Shown here: positions 1-5,633 of the stretch, one piece after another
Position numbering within the stretch: position 1 is the first letter of the stretch
Layout: every line of letters starts with the position of its first letter
Made by a program: the position numbers and the translations under genes
NCBI GenBank assembly: GCA_027019045.1
Contig: JALUXI010000267.1
Coordinates: forward strand, 1-6,183
Length of the DNA stretch: 6,183 bases
Direction of reading: 5' to 3'
From: Piscirickettsiaceae bacterium
GTDB lineage: Bacteria; Pseudomonadota; Gammaproteobacteria; Thiomicrospirales; Thiomicrospiraceae
Notes under the pieces: model-generated
Database searches by the model: none
Seen by the model: the letters and a program-made list of their open reading frames with translations, nothing else
What the model was told of the DNA's origin: nothing

Positions 1-46
1 TCCTGCTCAGCAACCACCTAAGCAACCAGCACCAGCTCATAAGTAA
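1..46 (+). CDS. C-terminal end of an unidentified protein (5' end outside window)
   Basis: Reading from base 2, an open frame gives PAQQPPKQPAPAHK and stops at TAA (44-46). A Pro/Gln/Ala/Lys tail of this kind is typical of a disordered C-terminus, and a terminator-like hairpin follows 23 bp later, which supports a real gene end. The other two forward frames give no comparable tail. Too little is present to name the protein. Its strand matches the ParA gene downstream, so it could be functionally related, but the hairpin argues for a separate transcript. Confidence 0.55.
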   Translation, partial: PAQQPPKQPAPAHK

Positions 47-69
47 TTTATAGCTAAGTTGATTGCCTT

Positions 70-105
70 GGCAGAGTAACATAATGTTGCTCTGCCTATT
101 TATAC
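70..105 (+). terminator. Probable intrinsic terminator of the upstream gene
   Basis: GGCAGAGTAAC (70-80) pairs with GTTGCTCTGCC (86-96) around a 5-nt loop, ATAAT. This is an 11-bp stem with one G-U pair in RNA. It is followed by TATTTATAC, which is T-rich but not a clean T run, so termination may be incomplete. It sits 23 bp after the stop codon of the partial upstream gene and about 110 bp before the ParA gene. Confidence 0.55.
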
Positions 106-124
106 TGTAAAAAGTTTGAGAGCT

Positions 125-159
125 TTTTTAGCTATTTGAACTGCTTAAATAGCTAAAAA
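125..159. repeat. Perfect 13-bp inverted repeat upstream of the ParA-like gene (possible operator)
   Basis: TTTTTAGCTATTT (125-137) and AAATAGCTAAAAA (147-159) are exact reverse complements separated by 9 bp. The arms are A/T-rich and no clean T run follows on either strand, so a protein-binding site seems more likely than a terminator. The right arm lies between the candidate -35 and -10 of the next entry, where a bound repressor would block initiation. Its function is inferred from position only. Confidence 0.5.
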
Positions 160-170
160 TGTTTGATAAT
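142..170 (+). promoter_or_regulatory. Candidate sigma-70 promoter of the ParA-like gene
   Basis: GATAAT (165-170) matches five of six bases of the -10 consensus. With 17-bp spacing the -35 would be TGCTTA (142-147), which is weak. TTGAAC (136-141) looks more like a -35 but is 23 bp away, which is too far. Initiation would fall about 27 bp before the ATG. The weak -35 and the overlap with the inverted repeat suggest regulated rather than constitutive expression. The call is tentative. Confidence 0.35.
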
Positions 171-204
171 GTAGCACGCTACAAACTCAGTGAAAGGATA
201 GGGT

Positions 205-825
205 ATGATTACAATTGTCGGCAACATGAAGGGTGGGACAGGGAAAAGTACGATTGCTTTTAACTTGGCTGTTTGGTTACGGAATCAAGATAAATCATTG
301 ATGCTATTTGATTTGGATCCTCAAAAAACATTATTAGATGTAGTGGAAGTTAGGCAAGAAGAAGGCTATGATCCTCTTTTACCTTTGCCATTTGATAAAA
401 CAGCACTTTCAGAAATAGAACAGAATAAGAGAACAGTGGATGAGGTATTGATGGATGTAAGTATGAGTGATGAGCAGAGTTTAGAAGCGGCAATCGCTGT
501 TACAGACCGTATTATCATTCCAGTTGCTCCCAGCCAAGCAGATATTTGGTCCACACAACGGTTTCTCAAAAAAATAGATCAAATTCGCCATCAAAATATG
601 CCAGAAGTATTAGGTGTGATTAACCGAGCAGATACTCATCCTTTTGTTCCAGAGACAAAAGAGGCTGAAGAGGCGATGGATGCACTTTCACTCAAGCGTA
701 TTCCTGTTCGTTTACATCACCGTGCAGCTTATCGTCGTTCATTTAGTGAAGGATTGGCAGTTTTTGAATTAGAGCCCAAAAGTAAGGCGAGTGACGAGTT
801 TCATAAATTTACAAAATATTTATAA
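205..825 (+). CDS. Short orphan ParA/ParF-type P-loop ATPase
   Basis: This 206-residue protein is a ParA/MinD-superfamily ATPase, a family that dimerises on ATP and positions DNA or protein cargo on the nucleoid or membrane. The deviant Walker A motif KGGTGKST is at residues 9-16, with the signature lysine K9. LFDLDPQ (34-40) carries the conserved switch aspartates, and VLMD (81-84) is the Walker B strand. IIIPVAPSQAD (103-113) and the C-terminal R..Y..SFSEGLAVFE pattern (about 174-191) resemble plasmid ParF, which has the same short length and also lacks an N-terminal HTH. After the Walker B aspartate the usual D-T/C-P-P/A-G stretch reads D-V-S-M-S, so switch behaviour may differ. The start is well supported: AAGGA (194-198) lies 6 nt before the ATG. 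No ParB or ParG partner is seen. The next gene starts 12 bp downstream, so co-transcription is likely. The family call is firm; the cargo is unknown. Confidence 0.9.
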   Translation: MITIVGNMKGGTGKSTIAFNLAVWLRNQDKSLMLFDLDPQKTLLDVVEVRQEEGYDPLLPLPFDKTALSEIEQNKRTVDEVLMDVSMSDEQSLEAAIAVTDRIIIPVAPSQADIWSTQRFLKKIDQIRHQNMPEVLGVINRADTHPFVPETKEAEEAMDALSLKRIPVRLHHRAAYRRSFSEGLAVFELEPKSKASDEFHKFTKYL

Positions 826-837
826 AAGGAAAGAAAG

Positions 838-1737
838 ATGGGTATTTTAAGAGCGTTAATCAATAACACCTTTTTTGTATTACTATTGCTAGTCGCAGTG
901 ACGCTGTATATTGCATTTTCTGATTCAATTAAAGAGGATCATGGCATTAAGCCTGAAACACAGGCAGTGGTGCAGCATTTTGCCTCACAGGAGTCCTTAC
1001 ATCAGGTTAAAAGTCCAGAAGAAAAAGTTGAATCAAATACACCGGCAGTAACCCCTGTAGCCGAAGCAACTCAAAAAGAGCCTGTTCAGAAGGCAGAAGT
1101 CTCTTCAGATGTTGAGGAGGTTCAGCCAAAAGTGCAGCCCTCAACTGCTACAAAAGAAGATGAACATAAGCCAACAGTAGTAGAGCAGACAAAAGTTCAA
1201 CCAGAAGCACAAATACTTAAAACTCCTTCTAAGACAATTGAAACTGCTGAAGCTCCACAGTCAGATGTTACAGTTGCTCAGTCCCAAAATAAACAACCTA
1301 AAACTGAAGGTAAGGTGACGGAAGTCAAGACAGATACAGATGAAAATAAGCCAGCACAACCTACACAAGCTATGACAAAAGAGGAAGCTAAAAAAATCCT
1401 GTCTGCTTATCCTTCATCCAAAGCGGCTTTGTCGGCTGCAGAGAAGGCTTACCAGGCTAAAAATTTCAAAAAATCTGAAGAGGTTTTATTTGCAATGACA
1501 TTATGGCAGCCAACACCTAATTTGCTAGGGGCATTAGGGAATGTATTTTATGCTGATCATAAAATCGATTGGGCAAAACGCGCTTGGGCTGCAGCTGCAG
1601 ATCAATTGATTCGTCAAGGTCAGTTTGATAAAGCAATTAAAATGGCTCAAGCACTAAAATCTGTGGCATCTGACCTTACCCAAGCCATTTTGCAAAGGGC
1701 TCAAGTTAAGAAAAGCAAAGACACCAAAAAGAAATAA
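838..1737 (+). CDS. Single-pass membrane protein with disordered linker and C-terminal TPR-like domain
   Basis: The product has 299 residues and is not recognised as a named family. Residues 11-27 (TFFVLLLLVAVTLYIAF) form one membrane helix after a short N-terminus containing R5, so the bulk probably lies in the periplasm, with an uncleaved signal anchor. Residues about 50-178 are low-complexity, rich in Lys, Glu, Thr, Gln, Pro and Val, without Arg or Cys, and contain KVQP twice; this is a flexible linker. Residues about 179-290 are helical, and roughly 196-262 look like two TPR-type repeats (AEKAYQAKNFKKSEE; LGALGNVFYADHKIDWAKRAW). TPR repeats usually bind proteins. The tail is very basic (KKSKDTKKK). 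The start has AAAAGGA (824-830) 7 nt upstream and lies 12 bp after the ParA-like gene, so the two are probably co-translated. It could tether an envelope partner to the ParA-like system. That role is inference, and the domain call is by eye. Confidence 0.8.
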   Translation: MGILRALINNTFFVLLLLVAVTLYIAFSDSIKEDHGIKPETQAVVQHFASQESLHQVKSPEEKVESNTPAVTPVAEATQKEPVQKAEVSSDVEEVQPKVQPSTATKEDEHKPTVVEQTKVQPEAQILKTPSKTIETAEAPQSDVTVAQSQNKQPKTEGKVTEVKTDTDENKPAQPTQAMTKEEAKKILSAYPSSKAALSAAEKAYQAKNFKKSEEVLFAMTLWQPTPNLLGALGNVFYADHKIDWAKRAWAAAADQLIRQGQFDKAIKMAQALKSVASDLTQAILQRAQVKKSKDTKKK

Positions 1738-1884
1738 AAAGTCGTAACTGCTTAGATTGTCCATGAAATTCGTCAATTAAAGGTGAAATGTTCGTTCAGT
1801 AAATGAATATTTTATAACATAGAAGTGACGGATTTTAGATGGATGAGTAGTTACAAAGAATCATAAGAAAAGGCGCTTTAACAT
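1738..1884 (+). promoter_or_regulatory. Intergenic gap with possible internal promoter and spaced direct repeat
   Basis: This 147-bp gap splits the four-gene cluster into two pairs. TATAAC (1813-1818) is a fair -10, but no good -35 stands at the right distance; TTCGTT (1791-1796) is weak, with 16-bp spacing. Two similar elements, TGAAATTCGTCA (1764-1775) and TGAAATGTTCGTTCA (1784-1798), start 20 bp apart just upstream and could be activator sites. No terminator hairpin is visible after the first gene pair, so read-through from upstream is possible. All of this is weakly supported. Confidence 0.25.
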
Positions 1885-2463
1885 ATGAATACAACGCATC
1901 AAAAAACACCTGAAAATTTGATTGAAATGGATGCTTCTAAACAAGAAAGTATGCAGTCTAAAGAGCAGTGTGATATCAATGAATTGGCTCGAGTGATGAC
2001 AGGGGGGATTCGCCGTTGGGAAAAAGTTATATACCCAATGATGGTTGCTTTTATTATCCTGGCTGCCTATGGTTTTTGGTTGATTTTCAATGTAGTCAAA
2101 GATATGCATCAAATAAATACCAATATGTATATTATGACCAAAGCTGTGGTGACGATGACCAATACCATGAATCAAAAAATGGAAAAAATTAATCATCAGA
2201 TGATTAAAATCAATCAACATATGCAGGTGTTACCTGAAATGAATCAATCCTTGCTTAAAATTAAAGGCAGTTTTGATCAGATGAATGACACGATGAATGG
2301 ATTAAATGGTGAAATTCAAAATATGACGGCCTCAGTGCAACAGATGAATTCCGCTATTTATGGGTTGAATCAGTCGGTACAACAGATTGATCGAAGTGTT
2401 GGAGAACTTAATCACAATATCTCTAAGCCTCTTCATAATATGAATAAAATGATGCCTTGGTAG
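1885..2463 (+). CDS. Met/Asn-rich single-pass membrane protein with long heptad coiled coil
   Basis: The product has 192 residues with no recognised family name. It has a polar N-terminus, a basic patch GIRRWEK (41-47), one membrane helix at about 48-71, and then helix to the C-terminus. The basic patch before the helix suggests N-in, C-out topology, placing the coiled coil in the periplasm. Hydrophobic residues follow the 4-3 heptad spacing almost without a break from M74 to M190. From M133 to I179 there are 14 consecutive a/d positions, all Met, Ile, Leu or Val. A skip occurs at L116-M119, next to P117. The residue after one core position is often Asn (N134, N141, N155, N162, N176). The protein has 22 Met and 21 Asn. 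It probably forms a rod-like oligomer. AAAAGG (1868-1873) lies 11 nt before the ATG, slightly far. It is probably co-transcribed with the dynamin-like gene 23 bp downstream. Function is unknown. Confidence 0.8.
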   Translation: MNTTHQKTPENLIEMDASKQESMQSKEQCDINELARVMTGGIRRWEKVIYPMMVAFIILAAYGFWLIFNVVKDMHQINTNMYIMTKAVVTMTNTMNQKMEKINHQMIKINQHMQVLPEMNQSLLKIKGSFDQMNDTMNGLNGEIQNMTASVQQMNSAIYGLNQSVQQIDRSVGELNHNISKPLHNMNKMMPW

Positions 2464-2486
2464 GCACTAAAGAAAGGAATCGTACT

Positions 2487-4025
2487 ATGACACCAGCTGA
2501 GCGTTATAAAAAACTGGAACAGCATCTTTCGCAGGAAAATCCAGTTCTGCTTGATGTGATTAGTCTTTATCAAGAATTGGATAAAATTGGCTATAGAACA
2601 GGAATTTTAGAGAAATCAGAAACCTTTTCAGCACAAATTTCTTGGTGGCCTTTAATTTCTATTTTAGGTACATTTTCAGCAGGAAAATCTAGTTTTATTA
2701 ACAGTTATGTTGGACAATCCGTTCAATCAACTGGAAATCAAGCTGTAGATGATAGATTTACCGTGATTTGCTATGGTAAGAATAAAGAAATGATAACACT
2801 ACCAGGTTTAGCACTAGATGCAGATCCTCGGTTTCCTTTTTTTGAAATTTCAAAAAAGATTGAAAAGGTTGAAGCGGGCGAAGGAGCGAAAGTTGATAAC
2901 TATTTGCAGCTCAAAACGATTAATTCTGACAAATTAAAAGGGAAAATTCTTATTGATTCTCCAGGTTTTGATGCAGATGAACAGAGACGATCGACCTTAA
3001 AAATTACGGATCATATTATTGAAATGTCAGACTTGGTTTTGGTCTTTTTTGATGCGAGACACCCAGAACCCGGTGCAATGCGTGATACGCTTCAACATTT
3101 GGTTGATAATGTATTAAAACGAAACGACTCTGCGAAAGTGTTGTTTATTTTGAATCAAATTGATACAGCAGCGAAAGAGGATAATCCTGAAGAGGTTATT
3201 AGTGCATGGCAAAGAGCGATTGCTCAGCAAGGTTTAGTGAGCGGGAATTTTTATACTATTTACAATGAAGAGGCAGCTATTAAAATTTCCGATCCTAAGA
3301 TGTTAGAGCGTTTTAAACGCAAAAAAGATGAAGATTTACAAACCATTTTAGGTCGTATGGAACAAGTCAGTGTTGAACGAAGCTATCGTATTACTGATAC
3401 GGCTGCCAAAATGGCAGATGAGTTAATTAAAGAAAAATTACCTAAAATTAAACAAGCACTTCAATCTTGGCGTCGAAAAACATTGATGTTTGATGGGGTT
3501 GTATTTGGTTTGGTTGCTGTACTCATGGTGGCAGGGTTAGTTCAATTTGATTTGTTTAACCAACCTTTTTCGAAGTGGCCTATTATTGGATGGGCAAGCT
3601 ACTCTTTGGTAAATAGTCTAATATTCTTGACATCTACAGCTGTTATTTTGGTGATTGTTCATTATTTTCTTCGCAATAAAGTTTGTAAGTGGGAAATTAA
3701 GCGTTGGCACTCACAAGATGCGCAAGTTGCTAAAGCATTGGCTTATAACAACCGATTCTGGCGAGGAATGTTCCCCAAAATGCCTCGTGGTTGGGGGCGG
3801 AAGACCTTGAAGTCTATTGAAGAGGTTAAGGTTAAATCTAAGCAGCTGATTCAGAAATTGAATGATCAATTTGCAGATCCTTCAGGGTTGCATCAAGAGG
3901 CTTTAAATCTGAAAAAAGACGAAGAGAAAGTTATGACTGCAGAAACTTCTCAATTTAAAGAAGCTCAAACAGCACTTACTGTTGAAACTTCTGAGGCCGT
4001 TGCGCAGGTAGCGTCAGAAAAATAA
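2487..4025 (+). CDS. Dynamin/EHD-like GTPase with C-terminal membrane hairpin
   Basis: This 512-residue protein is a dynamin-superfamily GTPase, a group of large GTPases that bind, tubulate or fuse membranes. G1 is GTFSAGKSS (61-69), the probable G2 threonine is T92 in DDRFTV, G3 is DSPG (157-160), and G4 is NQID (223-226) in place of the usual N/T-K-x-D. The stretch ALDADPRFPF (109-118), together with LVFFDARHPE (185-194) and LFILNQID, recalls eukaryotic EHD ATPases more than classical dynamin. Residues about 285-330 are helical. Two membrane helices at about 335-353 and 375-395 form a hairpin flanked by basic residues (WRRK; RNKVCKWEIKR), which places the GTPase and the roughly 115-residue helical C-terminus in the cytoplasm. 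The ATG at 2487 is chosen because AAAGGA (2473-2478) lies 8 nt upstream. A TTG at 2457 would add ten residues but overlaps the preceding gene. It lies 23 bp after the coiled-coil gene and ends before a strong terminator. The superfamily call is firm; EHD affinity is by motif. Confidence 0.88.
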   Translation: MTPAERYKKLEQHLSQENPVLLDVISLYQELDKIGYRTGILEKSETFSAQISWWPLISILGTFSAGKSSFINSYVGQSVQSTGNQAVDDRFTVICYGKNKEMITLPGLALDADPRFPFFEISKKIEKVEAGEGAKVDNYLQLKTINSDKLKGKILIDSPGFDADEQRRSTLKITDHIIEMSDLVLVFFDARHPEPGAMRDTLQHLVDNVLKRNDSAKVLFILNQIDTAAKEDNPEEVISAWQRAIAQQGLVSGNFYTIYNEEAAIKISDPKMLERFKRKKDEDLQTILGRMEQVSVERSYRITDTAAKMADELIKEKLPKIKQALQSWRRKTLMFDGVVFGLVAVLMVAGLVQFDLFNQPFSKWPIIGWASYSLVNSLIFLTSTAVILVIVHYFLRNKVCKWEIKRWHSQDAQVAKALAYNNRFWRGMFPKMPRGWGRKTLKSIEEVKVKSKQLIQKLNDQFADPSGLHQEALNLKKDEEKVMTAETSQFKEAQTALTVETSEAVAQVASEK

Positions 4026-4045
4026 GTGTATTGTGGTATTGAGAT

Positions 4046-4080
4046 ATAAAAAACCGAGCTTTAATTGCTCGGTTTTTTAT
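4046..4080. terminator. Bidirectional intrinsic terminator between convergent operons
   Basis: ATAAAAAACCGAGC (4046-4059) pairs perfectly with GCTCGGTTTTTTAT (4067-4080) around a 7-nt loop. The six-pair GC-rich core, CCGAGC/GCTCGG, is followed by T6 on the plus strand (4073-4078) and by T6 on the minus strand (complement of 4048-4053). It ends transcription of the dynamin-like gene from the left and of fabI, whose stop is at 4083, from the right. Confidence 0.92.
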
Positions 4081-4082
4081 GG

Positions 4083-4862
4083 TTAAGTGGAGGCTGTTAT
4101 ATTGTAACCACCATCCACATAGGTGATTTCGCCGGTAATGCCTGATGCCAAATCTGAGCATAGGAAAGCGGCGGTGTTGCCAACTTCTTCAATCGTAACA
4201 TTACGACGCAAGGGGGTAGCGGCAGCGGCTTTATCTAGCATAGTGCGGAAGTCTTTAATACCCGCTGCGGCAAGGGTGCGAATAGGACCTGCTGAGACGG
4301 CATTCACACGGATTCCATCTTGCCCCAAATCTGCCGCAAGATAACGCACGGAAGCCTCTAGTGAGGCTTTAGCAATCCCCATCACATTGTAGTTAGGCAC
4401 TGCTCTTTCCGCACCGAGGTAAGAAAGGGTGACGACTGAGCCATTGCGTGCTTTAAGCATGTCATAGCCTGCTTTAGTTAGGGCGACTAAACTATAAGCA
4501 CTGATGTCGTGAGCCATTAAGAATCCTTCTCGTGTAGAGGCTTCAATGAAACGACCTTCTAACTCTTCACGCGGGGCAAATGCAACAGAGTGAACCAAGA
4601 TATCTAACCCATCAGACCATTTCTCTTTTAAAGCAGCATAAACAGCTTCAATCTGTTCATCGCTGGTCACATCAAGTGGTAATACTGTATCAGAACCCAA
4701 CTCTTCAGCAATCTTTTCAACACGACCTTTTAATTTGTCATTTTGGTATGTCAATGCAATTTCGGCACCTTGTTCATGCATCTGTTTTGCGATGCCGTAG
4801 GCGATGGATTTATTGTTTGCAACCCCTACGATGAGTGCGCGTTTTCCAGTTAAAAATCCCAT
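4083..4862 (-). CDS. fabI: Enoyl-[acyl-carrier-protein] reductase (NADH) FabI
   Basis: FabI reduces the trans-2 double bond of enoyl-ACP, the last step of each fatty acid elongation round, in the cytoplasm as a homotetramer. At 259 residues it matches the usual length (262 in E. coli) and reads closely like E. coli FabI throughout. The N-terminal nucleotide-binding motif is GVANNKSIAYG (13-23). DVT (64-66) follows the Rossmann strand, SYLGAERAVPNYNVMGIAK (147-165) carries Y148, Y158 and K165 (E. coli Y146, Y156, K163), and SAGPIRTLAA (190-199) covers the substrate-loop region. HSVAFAP (91-97) has Ala where E. coli has G93, a common natural variant. The start is backed by GAGGAG 6 nt before the ATG (complement of 4869-4874). 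It begins 14 bp after the cyclic-nucleotide-domain gene, so it is the last gene of that operon, and it stops 3 bp from the shared terminator. Confidence 0.98.
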   Translation of the reverse strand: MGFLTGKRALIVGVANNKSIAYGIAKQMHEQGAEIALTYQNDKLKGRVEKIAEELGSDTVLPLDVTSDEQIEAVYAALKEKWSDGLDILVHSVAFAPREELEGRFIEASTREGFLMAHDISAYSLVALTKAGYDMLKARNGSVVTLSYLGAERAVPNYNVMGIAKASLEASVRYLAADLGQDGIRVNAVSAGPIRTLAAAGIKDFRTMLDKAAAATPLRRNVTIEEVGNTAAFLCSDLASGITGEITYVDGGYNITAST

Positions 4863-4876
4863 TCTTCTCTCCTCGG

Positions 4877-5365
4877 TTAATATTGAGCGGTATATTCGTT
4901 TTGAACCATGCGGTGCATATCTAGCAGTTGTTCGCTCTGTTTTCTTTGAATAGAGTGAACATAGCGAATAATGGCGCGCATAACATGATAGGTCAGCATG
5001 GGCTGCTGTTGTACAAAAGATTCAAACTCAGTGCGGTTCAAAAATAGGACTTCTGAGTCTAATAGTGCAGTGGCTTTTAAACTATGGGGATTGCCATCGA
5101 CAAAAGAGAGTTCGCCTACCATCGCACCAGGTTTTAGCGTGGCAATATTGAGTGCTTTCCCCATGCCCATATTTTTGGTGAGCTCAAGTTTACCCGACGC
5201 TAAAACATAAAGGCAATCATCACGAACTCCAGTATCAAAAAGCACCTCACCCTTACTGAGTGTTTTATGCCTCACAATATCAGAAAGCTGTTCACACTCT
5301 TCTTTGGTTAAATCTTGTCCCAAAACGGATTCTGAGATGAGTTTTGTATCAGCTGGTTGTCCCAT
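4877..5365 (-). CDS. Stand-alone cyclic-nucleotide-binding-domain protein (Crp-like sensor domain, no HTH)
   Basis: This 162-residue cytoplasmic protein consists of one cNMP-binding beta-roll of the Crp/Fnr type (about residues 10-118) and a C-terminal helix (about 124-156). The helix resembles the Crp dimerisation helix, but the protein ends before any helix-turn-helix, so it is unlikely to bind DNA itself. Typical segments are KGEVLFDTG (38-46), LYVLASGKLEL (52-62) and the phosphate-binding cassette GELSFVDGNPHSLKATA (84-100). In the cassette, G84 and E85 are kept, but the position of the phosphate-binding arginine (R82 in E. coli CRP) is occupied by H94. Cyclic nucleotide binding may therefore be altered or lost. 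AAGGA (complement of 5372-5376) lies 6 nt before the ATG. It lies 14 bp upstream of fabI, with likely co-transcription, which hints at a link to membrane lipid metabolism but does not prove one. Confidence 0.88.
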   Translation of the reverse strand: MGQPADTKLISESVLGQDLTKEECEQLSDIVRHKTLSKGEVLFDTGVRDDCLYVLASGKLELTKNMGMGKALNIATLKPGAMVGELSFVDGNPHSLKATALLDSEVLFLNRTEFESFVQQQPMLTYHVMRAIIRYVHSIQRKQSEQLLDMHRMVQNEYTAQY

Positions 5366-5399
5366 TTGTGTTCCTTTAAATTAAAACTAAATTCAGATA

Positions 5400-5428
5400 A
5401 TTATAAATCTTGCGTGCTTATTTATCCA
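5400..5428 (-). promoter_or_regulatory. Candidate sigma-70 promoter for the cNMP-domain gene and fabI
   Basis: On the minus strand a perfect -10, TATAAT, lies at complement 5400-5405, and TGGATA (complement 5423-5428, four of six -35 matches) lies 17 bp upstream, inside the last codons of the small membrane protein gene. Initiation near 5393 would leave a leader of about 28 nt. This would let the cNMP-domain gene and fabI be expressed independently of dapE. It fits the 52-bp gap here, the widest in this operon. Confidence 0.5.
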
Positions 5429-5633
5429 AGCGTTCGACTGGGAAAAAAGTGTCGAAAAGGAAGATAATTCCAAAAATAAGCAAGAAAATTAAGATAAAGA
5501 CAATCAAAATTGAAAAGGCATGCTTGTTGTGTACAAACTTCTCTTTCCACTCTTCATCACGAATATGGGGCCAGATAAAAAATAGGAATCCGACCACCGC
5601 TACAATTTCTAAAAGAATGCCGACCGTTTCCAT
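5418..5633 (-). CDS. Small two-helix inner-membrane protein
   Basis: This 71-residue protein has two strongly hydrophobic helices, about residues 4-21 and 39-60, joined by a charged loop (HIRDEEWKEKFVHNKHA). It is almost certainly an inner-membrane hairpin. I do not recognise the family. It does not read like E. coli YpfN, the small membrane protein next to dapE there. Its ATG follows the dapE stop codon directly (TAGATG on the minus strand), and no clear Shine-Dalgarno precedes it, so translation is probably coupled to dapE termination. Being real rather than a shadow ORF is supported by this exact junction, the clean membrane pattern and the absence of a better frame on either strand. Its role is unknown. 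Confidence 0.75.
   Translation of the reverse strand: METVGILLEIVAVVGFLFFIWPHIRDEEWKEKFVHNKHAFSILIVFILIFLLIFGIIFLFDTFFPVERLDK

Noticed and set aside
205..825. MinD or chromosomal ParA identity for the ATPase
   Set aside because: At 206 residues it is too short for either family, and no MinC/MinE or ParB gene is adjacent. The ParF-type C-terminal pattern fits better.
1861..2220. Minus-strand open frame of 119 codons, rich in His, Phe and Ile
   Set aside because: It is antisense to the coiled-coil gene. Its composition is what the Met/Asn/Gln codons of that gene give on the other strand, and it lacks any coherent domain.
2457..2486. TTG start adding ten residues to the dynamin-like protein
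   Set aside because: It overlaps the end of the preceding gene and has no good ribosome binding site, whereas ATG at 2487 has AAAGGA 8 nt upstream.
4378..4386. Ala at the FabI position equivalent to E. coli G93, a site of triclosan-resistance changes
   Set aside because: HSxAFA with Ala is the normal form in many bacterial FabI proteins, so it is not evidence of resistance.
5030..5037. AGTGCGGT, eight of nine bases of the Haemophilus DNA uptake signal
   Set aside because: It is a single incomplete copy inside a coding region, with no second copy seen in the window, so chance is sufficient.
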